64,000 bases of DNA from Geomonas sp. Red32 (GTDB lineage: Bacteria > Desulfobacterota > Desulfuromonadia > Geobacterales > Geobacteraceae): positions 186,001-250,000 of the forward strand of contig NZ_JAKLOY010000001.1 of the NCBI RefSeq assembly GCF_023652955.1, in the 5' to 3' direction. Shown one piece after another: positions 8,584 through 18,283 of this stretch. The translations under genes and the position numbers were made by a program. The number at the start of each line of letters is the position of its first letter. Position 1 is the stretch's first letter. The notes under the pieces were generated by a model that made no database searches, was not told the origin of the DNA, and saw only the letters and a list, made by a program, of their open reading frames with translations.

Positions 8584-8612
8584 TTGACACGCCAGCCGAT
8601 CCGTTGTAGAAA
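8584..8612 (+). promoter_or_regulatory. Possible sigma-70 promoter for the exonuclease gene
   Basis: TTGACA at 8584-8589 and TAGAAA at 8607-8612 are 17 bases apart, about 84 bases before the start codon of the downstream gene. The -35 is perfect; the -10 is weak. Confidence 0.4.
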
Positions 8613-8695
8613 CGTGCTCGCCAATTTTTTTAATAGACGATACCGGGAACGAAGATTCAATCGGGTGCGGCGTTATACAGGACCAGGAGGGGCGG

Positions 8696-9217
8696 ATGGA
8701 AAAAGGCGGCAGGTTCGTCGTCGTGGACGTGGAGACTACCGGTTTCTCCGCGCGTCAGGGCGCGAGAGTGATAGAGGTCGGAGCAGTCGCCGTAGAAAAC
8801 GGGCAGCTGACGGAAGAGTTCACCACCCTCATTGACGCCAGGGCACCCATCGCTGCGGGAGCACTCCGCACCCACGGCATCTCGCAGGCGATGCTGCGGG
8901 GAAAACCTGGCCCCTCCGACGTCTGGCCAGGCTTCAGGGATTTTGTCGGCAATGCCTCCCTGGTCGCCCACAACTCCCCGTTCGACAGCTCCTTCATTTT
9001 GAATGAACTGAGCAGGCTGGGACACCGTCTCCCGAACCGCTGGTACTGCACCGTCGAGCTCTCCCGCCGGAAGCTTCCCCATCTGCCCAACCACAAGTTG
9101 GAAACCGTAGCCCGGCATCTCCTCCCCGGCCTTCCCGCTGACCTCACCTTCCATCGAGCCCTCGACGACGCCCGGCTGACCGCCCGCGTCTGGCTCGCCC
9201 TCACAGGGGATCTGTAA
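8696..9217 (+). CDS. DEDDh 3'-5' exonuclease (DNA polymerase III epsilon-like)
   Basis: The 173-residue protein is a stand-alone DEDDh exonuclease. Exo I is VDVETTGF with Asp11 and Glu13. Exo II is AHNSPFDSSF with Asp97. Exo III is HRALDDAR with His153 and Asp157/158. These four acidic residues and the His coordinate two metals for 3'-5' hydrolysis of DNA or RNA. There is no polymerase-binding or BRCT extension, so it may act in repair or as an RNase T-like enzyme rather than as the replicative proofreader. GGAGG is positioned just before the ATG. Confidence 0.85.
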   Translation: MEKGGRFVVVDVETTGFSARQGARVIEVGAVAVENGQLTEEFTTLIDARAPIAAGALRTHGISQAMLRGKPGPSDVWPGFRDFVGNASLVAHNSPFDSSFILNELSRLGHRLPNRWYCTVELSRRKLPHLPNHKLETVARHLLPGLPADLTFHRALDDARLTARVWLALTGDL

Positions 9218-9302
9218 GGGAACCGCGCCCAGATTTTGGAGCGCCTTTTTCGTACCAACCCGCAGTTGATCCAATCTTTTCTGGGTCGAGGGGGATCCTT
9301 GG

Positions 9303-10535
9303 TTATGACTTCCTCAAGGTAGTCTCAATTCGCACTTCTCCAGTAAGGGTGCGGTGCACCGGGCAGTGGTCGGCGATCTCCAAAAGCCGCTGCCTTTGCG
9401 CCTCATCCAACTCCCCGGCAAGCTCTATCTCACGCACGAATCTGTCGATCCGGCTCTCGCTTTCCGTGCAGTTTTCGCAATCCTGAGCGTGTACCTTCTC
9501 GTGAGAAAGCCGCACCACCACCCCGGCCAGCGGCCAGCTCTTGCGGCGCGCATACATCTGGAGCGTCATCCCGGTGCAGGCGCCGAGGGCGGACAGCAGG
9601 TACTCGTAGGGCGAGGGGCCCTCGTTGTTGCCGCCGTAGGCCACCGGCTCGTCGGCCACCAGGTGGAAACCGTTGGCGAAGATCTCGGTATGAAACCCCT
9701 CCGCCCCGGTGCGCGCCGTCACCCGGTTGTCGAGCACGACGGACGGCAGGGTTGAGGCGGCCAGGGTCCCCGGGAGGATCAGATAACGATCGGCCCAGGC
9801 GGCGATCATCTCACCGGCGTAGCGGGAGTCCCTGGCGTCGGAGAGGAGATGATCCGCCGGGTCGAGGGAGATGAAGCTCTTGGGATGGCGAGCGGCCTGG
9901 TAGATGGCGCTTGCGTTATCGATCCCCACCACCTGGTCGCGCGGGGAGTGCAGGACCAGGAGTGCCGCCGCTAGTTGGGCCAGCGTTTCGGACGGCCGCT
10001 GAGCCTCGAGGTCATCGAGCAGGCTCTTGCGAATGGTGAAGTCGCGCCCGCCGATGCGGACCGAGGCCTGGCCGCTTTGTTCGATCTGGGCAGCCGTCTC
10101 GCCCAGCATCCCCCGCAGATGGGCCGGACGGAAAGGAGCCGCGATGGTGGCCACGGCCTTCGCCGAGGGGATCTCCGCCACTGCGGCCAGGACGGCGGCT
10201 CCGCCCAGGGAGTGGCCGATCAAAAGCTGCGGAGCCTCATACTCGCGCTCCAGGAAGCGGGCAGCCGCCACCAGGTCGCTTATCTCGGAGGAGAAGTTGG
10301 TCGTTGCGAACTCCCCCTCGCTCTCCCCGATCCCGGTGAAGTCAAAGCGCAGCACGGCGATGCGCCGGCCGCTCAGTGCGCGGCAGATATGCACCGCGGC
10401 GGTGAGGTCCTTGGAGCAGGTAAAGCAGTGGGCGAAGAGCGCATAGGCGAGGGGACGCTCGTCCTCCGGGAGTTCCAGCCTGGCTGCGAGCTGCTCTCCT
10501 CTTGCATTGGGGAAGCTGACTCTCTTGGTGTTCAT
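9303..10535 (-). CDS. Bifunctional alpha/beta hydrolase - OsmC family protein
   Basis: The 410-residue protein is a fusion. Residues 1 to about 255 are an alpha/beta hydrolase with the nucleophile elbow GHSLGG (Ser109), HSPRDQ and a late His in DPADHLL. Residues from about 265 on are an OsmC/Ohr domain with ALGACTGMTLQMYARRK and CPVHRTL, which place the two peroxidatic-type cysteines. OsmC proteins reduce organic hydroperoxides; the fusion suggests an esterase coupled to peroxide or thioester removal. The architecture is known in several proteobacteria. It lies 18 bases after the next minus-strand gene, so the two may be co-transcribed. Confidence 0.88.
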   Translation of the reverse strand: MNTKRVSFPNARGEQLAARLELPEDERPLAYALFAHCFTCSKDLTAAVHICRALSGRRIAVLRFDFTGIGESEGEFATTNFSSEISDLVAAARFLEREYEAPQLLIGHSLGGAAVLAAVAEIPSAKAVATIAAPFRPAHLRGMLGETAAQIEQSGQASVRIGGRDFTIRKSLLDDLEAQRPSETLAQLAAALLVLHSPRDQVVGIDNASAIYQAARHPKSFISLDPADHLLSDARDSRYAGEMIAAWADRYLILPGTLAASTLPSVVLDNRVTARTGAEGFHTEIFANGFHLVADEPVAYGGNNEGPSPYEYLLSALGACTGMTLQMYARRKSWPLAGVVVRLSHEKVHAQDCENCTESESRIDRFVREIELAGELDEAQRQRLLEIADHCPVHRTLTGEVRIETTLRKS

Positions 10536-10553
10536 CGGGGCTCCCTGTTTTTC

Positions 10554-11636
10554 CTAGCTGCTGGCAGTGCTTGCGGCCAGCTCTGCCGCCAGCCCGGACA
10601 GGGTGGCGCAGTCCGCCAACCCGTCGAGGAAGCGCTGCGGGATGCCCGACATGCCGACCTGGGCGCCGACCAGGGCGCCGACCAGGATGGCGCGCGCCTG
10701 ATTCTGGCCGCCACCGTTCACCGCATGGAGCAGGGCGGATTCGAAGTCGCCGCTGAAGCGTGCCGCAAGGTAATAGGCCGCCGGCAACTGGTGATAGATG
10801 GCGCACGGCATGCCGTAGACGATCGACACCTTCCAGGCCGGCTCGATGCGGATCGCGGGGTCGGCCACCGCTGCAGCCATGTAGGATGGCGTAAGCAGGG
10901 CATCGGGCGAGGCGAACCGTCCGGCCCGGGGCGGGTCCGGAGCGCCGGGGCGCGGCGGGCCCAGGTTGTCGCCGGTGACGGCATGAAACGGCAGCGCCCC
11001 GTTTTTCACCAGCTTCATCAATCGGTTGGAAAGATGCGTGTCCAGGAGGTGCCCCTGGACCAACTGCCCCAGCACAGCGCCGTAGGCCACGGTCATGGAT
11101 ACCACTACATCGTCGTTTTGAGTAAGGAGGGTGTTGCCGGTGATGGTGGCGGCAAGCTGCGCGGGGTCAGCCGCGTAACGCACTGCGAGAGCAAGGGTGC
11201 GCTCTACCGCCTCGGTGGTGTCGGCATGTCCGCCGGTCTGCCCCCAGGGCAGCCTCTGCTCTACCCTTTGCCGCCACAGTTCGCGGATCGACTGGCTGGT
11301 GTAGCCGCCCGGGCCGCTCATGGGGGTGCCGTCCAGAAACGGCAGCAGATCCTCATCCATGCGGCGGCAGAAGTCAGCCTCGTCGTACCCTCCACAGGAA
11401 ACCAGCGAGGCCAGCAACAGCTTGAGGATGAATCCGGCCTGGGAGAGCTGGCCAGCCTTAAGCCCGGCGTGGTAGCGGCCGGGCTTGGGATCGGTGTACC
11501 CGGTTATCCACTCGCCGTAGTCGCGGCGCAGTTCGGCAAGATCGTAGTACCAGTGCGGCCCGAGCCCCAGGGCATCCCCAATGAAGGCCCCCATGAGGGC
11601 ACCGGCCGCGCGATCCTTAATTGTTGTTTCAGCCAT
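10554..11636 (-). CDS. ADP-ribosylglycohydrolase homologue lacking metal ligands (J1-crystallin-like)
   Basis: The 360-residue protein has the all-alpha ADP-ribosylglycohydrolase (DraG/ARH) fold: GALMGAFIGDALGLG at about 12-26, and a C-terminal helix motif ending in GALVGAQVG. Active enzymes carry a Thr-Asp-Asp motif in the first third and a Gly-Asp-x-Asp motif near the end to bind two Mg ions. At those places this protein reads AGQLSQAGF and GGGQNQARA. That is the pattern of jellyfish J1-crystallins and related bacterial homologues, so normal ADP-ribosyl hydrolysis is doubtful. The ATG at 11636 has GAGGTGG upstream; a GTG three codons earlier lacks spacing. Confidence 0.8.
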   Translation of the reverse strand: MAETTIKDRAAGALMGAFIGDALGLGPHWYYDLAELRRDYGEWITGYTDPKPGRYHAGLKAGQLSQAGFILKLLLASLVSCGGYDEADFCRRMDEDLLPFLDGTPMSGPGGYTSQSIRELWRQRVEQRLPWGQTGGHADTTEAVERTLALAVRYAADPAQLAATITGNTLLTQNDDVVVSMTVAYGAVLGQLVQGHLLDTHLSNRLMKLVKNGALPFHAVTGDNLGPPRPGAPDPPRAGRFASPDALLTPSYMAAAVADPAIRIEPAWKVSIVYGMPCAIYHQLPAAYYLAARFSGDFESALLHAVNGGGQNQARAILVGALVGAQVGMSGIPQRFLDGLADCATLSGLAAELAASTASS

Positions 11637-11696
11637 AGTCACCACCTCTGTCCAGTCAGAAAATAAGATCCCGGAGGATCCCAGTTAAGGTTAATC

Positions 11697-12968
11697 TTAC
11701 GCCGCTGCCAGCCACGCCCGCGCGGCAACGACCAGGCTCTCCACTCCGGTCTGCAAGGTGGGGTGAAGGACAGGCGCGAACTTGGGACTGTGATTGACAG
11801 GAAGTTCATTCAGTCTATTCGACTGCTTGGCTTGTTCGTAGAGTTCCGGGTCCGTGCCGCCCACGAACCAGAAGACCGACGGCACGTGCCACTTGGCGCC
11901 AAACAATCCAAAATCCTCGCTCGCTGGCGCAGGCCCCGTCTCACGGACCCGTTCTGCACCGAAATACCCGCGAAAAGCGTCGGCCAGCCGGGTGCTGGCG
12001 TCGGGGCTGTTCACATTGAGCGGGTAATGGTCCAAAGACGTTATCTCGGGTTTGCGCGGGGCACCCGAAGCCTCAGCCTCGGCGTTGACGATTCGCTCGA
12101 TTGCCCCCAGCACCCGTTCGCGCACGCCCGCATCGAAGGTCCGTACATTGAGTTTAATAATGGCTTCCTCGGGAATGACATTCTCTTTCGTCCCGGCCTG
12201 CAATACACCCACCGTGACAACCGCGGCATCAGCAGCTGCGACTTCGCGCGAGACTATGGTTTGTAGCCGCATCACGGTTGCCGCCGCCATGACGACGGGA
12301 TCGACACTAGCCTGCGGCATGGATCCATGCGCACCGCGACCAAACAAACGGATTTGCAGGCTGTCCGCCGCGGAAGTAATGGGGCCCGCGCGCCCGGCCA
12401 CTGTACCCGCCGGCCCCACCATGAGATGCTGGCCAAGTACCACGTCCGGCTTAGGAAAGCGTTTGAAGAGGCCATCGTCGATCATAGCTTGCGCACCTTC
12501 CGCCGTTTCTTCTCCGGGTTGAAATACCGCCATCAAGGTGCCGCGCCAGGTTGTGCGTGCGTCGGCCAGCAATTTCGTGGCACCACAGAGCCACGTCACA
12601 TGCATGTCATGGCCGCACATATGCGAGACCGGCACGGTATTACCCTCTCGATCGGTGGCAGTTATCTTGCTGGCATACGGCAGACCCGTCGCTTCTGCGA
12701 CCGGCAGCGCGTCCATATCGGCTCGCAGCATGACTGTAGGCCCATCACCGTTGCGGAGCAGGCCGACAACGCCGGTTTTGCCGACACCGGTCGTGACGTC
12801 AAAGCCGGCTTTACGAAGACGGTCGGCCACCAACCTTGCCGTACGCGTCTCCTGCATCGAGAGTTCGGGATGGGAGTGCACATCCTTGTAGAGAGCCTCC
12901 AAATCCGCGAGCATGGCATCCAGATTGCTCAATACCGGGTCGGGAGAACTCGTCCGGGTCGAGTTCAT
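11697..12968 (-). CDS. M20 family amidohydrolase / N-acyl-amino-acid deacylase
   Basis: The 423-residue protein is a metal-dependent M20D peptidase-family hydrolase of the IAA-amino acid/hippurate hydrolase type. Visible are HSHPELSMQE, LRADMDALP, the metal-binding MCGHDMH stretch (Cys, His), QPGEETAEGA, GRGAHGSMPQ in the lid domain, and APASEDFG near the C-terminus. Such enzymes cleave N-acyl or N-aminoacyl amides; the natural substrate cannot be told. Codon choice looks less GC-biased than the neighbours, with frequent AAT, TTG and ACG, which hints at transfer. It has its own upstream region with a palindrome. Confidence 0.88.
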   Translation of the reverse strand: MNSTRTSSPDPVLSNLDAMLADLEALYKDVHSHPELSMQETRTARLVADRLRKAGFDVTTGVGKTGVVGLLRNGDGPTVMLRADMDALPVAEATGLPYASKITATDREGNTVPVSHMCGHDMHVTWLCGATKLLADARTTWRGTLMAVFQPGEETAEGAQAMIDDGLFKRFPKPDVVLGQHLMVGPAGTVAGRAGPITSAADSLQIRLFGRGAHGSMPQASVDPVVMAAATVMRLQTIVSREVAAADAAVVTVGVLQAGTKENVIPEEAIIKLNVRTFDAGVRERVLGAIERIVNAEAEASGAPRKPEITSLDHYPLNVNSPDASTRLADAFRGYFGAERVRETGPAPASEDFGLFGAKWHVPSVFWFVGGTDPELYEQAKQSNRLNELPVNHSPKFAPVLHPTLQTGVESLVVAARAWLAAA

Positions 12969-13050
12969 GGTCGCACCATTTCCTTTCGCACCAACAGGTA
13001 ATCCATCCCTTGATTCATTACCAGAGTATACAATGTTTCGAATCTTAGTG

Positions 13051-13065
13051 GTTCAGTGCCTGAAC
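13051..13065. promoter_or_regulatory. 15-bp inverted repeat upstream of the amidohydrolase
   Basis: GTTCAG and CTGAAC are exact inverted repeats around TGC, about 85 bases upstream of the minus-strand start codon at 12968. The position suits a regulator-binding site; no known consensus is recognised. Confidence 0.3.
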
Positions 13066-13153
13066 AACTTCAAGTGGCTCCGAAGGGCCATTTCTAAGAG
13101 GCTACAGCACCGGCAATCTTAATTTTGCAGCCGACAAACGCGATTGGTCCCTC

Positions 13154-13575
13154 GAAATCTCGATAGGTTGTCAGAAATCAGCATTCCTCGCCAGACAACC
13201 TCAATTACCAAAAGGAAATCTCAATTCCTCGGTGGAAATCTCAATTCCTCAGTAGAAATCTCAATTGCTCGGCGGAAATCTCAATTGCTCGGCAGAAATC
13301 TCAATTGCTCGGCAGAAATCTCAATTGCTCGGCAGAAATCTCAATTGCTCGGCAGAAATCTCAATTGCTCGCCGGAAATCTCAATTCCTCGCCGGAAATC
13401 TCAATTCCTCGCCGGAAATCTCAATTCCTCGCCGGAAATCTCAATTGCTCGCCGGAAATCTCAATTCCTCGGCAGAAATCTCAATTCCTCGGCAGAAATC
13501 TCAATTCCTCGGCAGAAATCTCAATTCCTCGGTGGAAATCTCAATTCGTTGGCGGAAAATCACAATTAGCCGCTA
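13154..13575. repeat. 20-bp minisatellite, 17 regular units plus decayed ends
   Basis: From 13215 to 13554 the unit GAAATCTCAATTCCTCGGCA and its variants recur every 20 bases, 17 times. Degenerate units lie before (13154, 13174, 13194) and after (13555). The first 12 bases are almost invariant. Position 13 alternates C/G and positions 16-20 vary (GGCA, GCCG, GGTG, GGCG), with variants grouped in blocks of neighbours. No spacers exist, so it is not a CRISPR array. All three plus frames stay open through it because the unit contains no stop triplet, but no clear ribosome-binding site or start codon supports a protein. Confidence 0.93.
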
Positions 13576-13683
13576 AAAATCCGGATTTGGCGAGGGGGAA
13601 TATTGATCGGTGGCGGGGATTTCGAATTGGGCTGGGGACAACGGGAAGCTTGCACCTCCCGCCGAATGGGACGAATACGAACA

Positions 13684-13715
13684 GGGGGACTGGCGCCTGA
13701 TTGAGCCAGTCCCCC
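13684..13715 (-). terminator. Terminator-like hairpin after the FN3-like gene
   Basis: GGGGGACTGGC and GCCAGTCCCCC form an 11-bp stem around a ten-base loop, 27 bases beyond the stop of the minus-strand gene. It lacks a long T-run on either side, so termination would be imperfect. Confidence 0.45.
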
Positions 13716-13741
13716 TTCCATCCTTGCTTACGATTCGCCGG

Positions 13742-14419
13742 TTAGCCTACGATGATGTCGACGGGTGCGCTCCAGGGGCTGGTCTCGTTGTTGCCGTGGC
13801 TCCTCACCCGGATGTAGTACCAACCTGCGCGCTCCAGACCGGGAATGAAGATCCTCACGCTCTTGTAGTTGCCGTAGGTGCTGTACGATTCATCGCCGGC
13901 CGGCACGCCCTTGCATAGCTGCACCTCGTATACGCCGGCCCCAGGATCCCTTTCGACGGTGATCACGAGCGAACCCGGCTCATCGCCTCTCTTCGCGGTC
14001 ACTTTTAGAGGAAGACGTGAAACCGAGGTGTGCGTATAGGCTTTCTTGGTGTGGTCTTTGAAGTCGTGCCCGGTGTTGTCGAGGAGGCTGTCGTCGTTTT
14101 TATGCCGCGCCATGATGACTATGTAGGCTGCGTTCATGTGAATCGATTCCAGGGTCGCCGCCCGCTCCAGATCAAGTTCCTTGAGAGCTTGGGTGTCCTT
14201 GAACCGGGCGCACTCTTCTTTCCTTTCCAGGTTGGACATATGCTCCCTGAACCGCACCGGCCCCGGCGCCCAATCGGGCTTGTCCGCGCCGAAAAAGACA
14301 TGCTTATCCTGCTTGCTCGCCGCGGTGGACAGCCACCCGATGATGGCACGGTGGCTCATTGTCACAAATTGGCTCATGTCGAAGACGTTGTTCGTAATGG
14401 GATAATTGAATTGGACCAT
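13742..14419 (-). CDS. Hypothetical protein with C-terminal fibronectin III-like domain
   Basis: The 225-residue product has no signal peptide or membrane span. The N-terminal two thirds are charged and helical, with no family recognised. The last 85 residues look like a fibronectin type III fold: LVITVERDPGAGVYEVQLC, then GWYYIRVRSHGN, then SPWSAPVDIIV. Similar proteins in metal-reducing bacteria are annotated only as FN3-containing. The start at 14419 has GGGAGG upstream. It lies alone between the minisatellite and hppA; a hairpin follows its stop. Confidence 0.6.
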   Translation of the reverse strand: MVQFNYPITNNVFDMSQFVTMSHRAIIGWLSTAASKQDKHVFFGADKPDWAPGPVRFREHMSNLERKEECARFKDTQALKELDLERAATLESIHMNAAYIVIMARHKNDDSLLDNTGHDFKDHTKKAYTHTSVSRLPLKVTAKRGDEPGSLVITVERDPGAGVYEVQLCKGVPAGDESYSTYGNYKSVRIFIPGLERAGWYYIRVRSHGNNETSPWSAPVDIIVG

Positions 14420-14559
14420 GGCGCGCCTCCCGAATCGTCGTTGCAAACTCCTCAAAAAAATAGCACTGAGGGAGAGTATGGCAAGGGTTATAATTGATTT
14501 TTTTTAATCATACGTTTCCGGCGTCCTCGGTTCGGCCGGCTTTCCCCACCCCCTCGCCC

Positions 14560-14580
14560 CCTCCCTCCAGGGGAGGGGGA
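14560..14580. repeat. Extragenic palindrome, family B
   Basis: CCCTCCCTCC and GGGGAGGGGG flank the symmetry centre. This is a variant copy of the family seen at 8540 and 18190, upstream of the FN3-like gene. Confidence 0.6.
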
Positions 14581-14596
14581 ATGATCGAAATAAAAG

Positions 14597-14633
14597 AAAA
14601 AGGCGCCCCGGGTTAACGGGGCGCCTTTTTTTG
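14597..14633 (-). terminator. Intrinsic terminator of hppA, bidirectional shape
   Basis: GGCGCCCCG and CGGGGCGCC form a strong stem around a short loop, with A-runs on one side and T-runs on the other, so it could stop transcription both ways. It lies 28 bases past the hppA stop. Confidence 0.85.
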
Positions 14634-14660
14634 CCTCTATCTTGGCCCGAGGGCCTCGTC

Positions 14661-16703
<2,043 letters not shown>

Positions 16704-16811
16704 TACCAAAATCCTCCTATTTAGTTATGCCTCTAAATAAAGGCGCGATCTTCACTGCCGGGGACGCTCGGGACGCTTGTATTGCATAAAAATGGTCATA
16801 GAAACGGGAGA

Positions 16812-16840
16812 TTGTTATCGGAAACCCCGTTATTTGTCAA
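16812..16840 (-). promoter_or_regulatory. Sigma-70 type promoter for hppA
   Basis: Reading the minus strand, TTGACA (16840-16835) and TAACAA (16817-16812) are 17 bases apart, about 110 bases before the start codon. Confidence 0.5.
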
Positions 16841-16905
16841 CCTATTTTGGGCCAGCTCCGAGTTTCCCAGTAAACCAGTTGCGCATCAGGGGTTGAAAAT
16901 GTATC

Positions 16906-18201
16906 ATGGACCGCATGCTTGACCTCAAATGCGGCGAGAAGACCCTCCCGCTCTCGATAGCTCCGGAGCGTGTACTTTCGGTACTTCGCCCACCTGTCCC
17001 CCAGCCGACCGGATCCCCCCGCGAGTTGGTGGAATGGGCTCTGGACAGCTGCGCTTCCCACCTCTCCTCCTTCAATCCCGGAGACAAGGTTGTCATCGTC
17101 ACCTCGGACGTCACCAGGCCGACCGGAAGCGAGGTGTACCTGCCGCTGCTGGTCGCCCGGCTGAACCGGCTCGGTATCCCCGACCGCGACATCGAGATCG
17201 TCTTTGCGCTGGGAATCCACCGGAAACAGTCCGCCGCCGAGCATAAAAAGATCGTGGGCGAGCTCTACGGGCGCATCGCCGTCATCGACCACGACTGCGA
17301 CGATCCGGGCGGACTCGTTTACCTGGGAGAAACCTCCAACGGGATTCCGGTGGAGGTGAACCGCCGGGTGGCCGAGGCCGACCGGCTCATCCTGACCGGA
17401 GCCGTCGCCTTCCACTACTTCGCCGGCTTCGGCGGCGGCCGCAAGAGCTTCCTGCCCGGGGTCTCCAGCCGCCGCAGCTGCATGGCAAGCCACTTCTCCG
17501 TGTTGAACCCCGCGGAAGGGAGCGGGCGCAACCCCAAGGCGGTCACCGCCAACCTGGAAGGGAACCCGGTTCACGAGGCCATCATGGAAGCGTGCGCCAT
17601 GCGCCCCCCCGAGTTCATCCTCAACACGGTGCTCGCCCCGGACAAGAGCATCCTCGCTGTCTTCGCCGGCGACTGGAAAGACGCCCACCACGAGGGATGC
17701 CGCTTCTACGCCGACGCCTTTTCCGCCCCCATCGAGAAGCAGGCGGACCTGGTGGTGGTTTCCTGCGGTGGCTTTCCCAAGGACATCAACGTCATCCAGG
17801 CCAACAAGTCGATGACCTACGCGAGCCGGGCACTGAAGCCGGGCGGGGTAATGATCGTTTTGGCCGAGTGCCGGGACGGCTACGGAAACGCCACTTTCTT
17901 CAACTGGTTCAGCTATGCGACCTGTGGAGAATTGGAGGCGGCGCTCAGGAAGCGCTACGAGATCAACGGGCAGACGGCCTGGTCGGTGAAGGAAAAGGCG
18001 GAGCGGTTCAGGATCTTTCTCGTGTCGCAGCTTCCTCCCGAGGAGGTGGTGACCATGGGGATGACACCGGCGGAGACGGCCCAGGCCGCACTGGCCCTGG
18101 CACTGCCGCTTCTGCCTGAGGATTGGCGGGCGTACCTCATCCCGGAGGGGGGGATCGTGCTCCCGGTGCTTACCCCATCCTCGCCCCTGCCCTCCCCTTG
18201 A
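16906..18201 (+). CDS. larA: LarA-family nickel-pincer racemase, probable lactate racemase
   Basis: The 431-residue protein matches LarA/DUF2088. The residues that hold the nickel-pincer nucleotide or act in catalysis in Lactobacillus LarA are found at near-equal offsets: Asp68 and Arg71 in TSDVTRPT, His105 in GIHRKQS, His170 and Lys180 in HYFAGFGGGRKSFLPG, His196 in ASHFS, and Gln/Lys in VIQANKSM. It would interconvert D- and L-lactate or a similar 2-hydroxy acid. The following glcD and glcF genes oxidise such acids, so racemisation could feed them. The larBCE cofactor genes are not in the window. No clear ribosome-binding site was seen. Confidence 0.75.
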   Translation: MDRMLDLKCGEKTLPLSIAPERVLSVLRPPVPQPTGSPRELVEWALDSCASHLSSFNPGDKVVIVTSDVTRPTGSEVYLPLLVARLNRLGIPDRDIEIVFALGIHRKQSAAEHKKIVGELYGRIAVIDHDCDDPGGLVYLGETSNGIPVEVNRRVAEADRLILTGAVAFHYFAGFGGGRKSFLPGVSSRRSCMASHFSVLNPAEGSGRNPKAVTANLEGNPVHEAIMEACAMRPPEFILNTVLAPDKSILAVFAGDWKDAHHEGCRFYADAFSAPIEKQADLVVVSCGGFPKDINVIQANKSMTYASRALKPGGVMIVLAECRDGYGNATFFNWFSYATCGELEAALRKRYEINGQTAWSVKEKAERFRIFLVSQLPPEEVVTMGMTPAETAQAALALALPLLPEDWRAYLIPEGGIVLPVLTPSSPLPSP

Positions 18202-18210
18202 AGGGGAGGG
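18190..18210. repeat. Extragenic palindrome, family B
   Basis: CCCTCCCCTT and AAGGGGAGGG flank G. The copy overlaps the last codons of the larA-like gene, whose C-terminal Pro/Ser tail it encodes. Confidence 0.7.
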
Positions 18211-18283
18211 AGCTGAAACCGAGAACGTCGCGTTTCGTCCCGCAACGCGACCTACATATTATTTAAATAGAGAAAGGGAATCG

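Noticed and set aside
13215..13554. CRISPR array
   Set aside because: Units follow each other directly with no unique spacers, and no cas gene is in the window.
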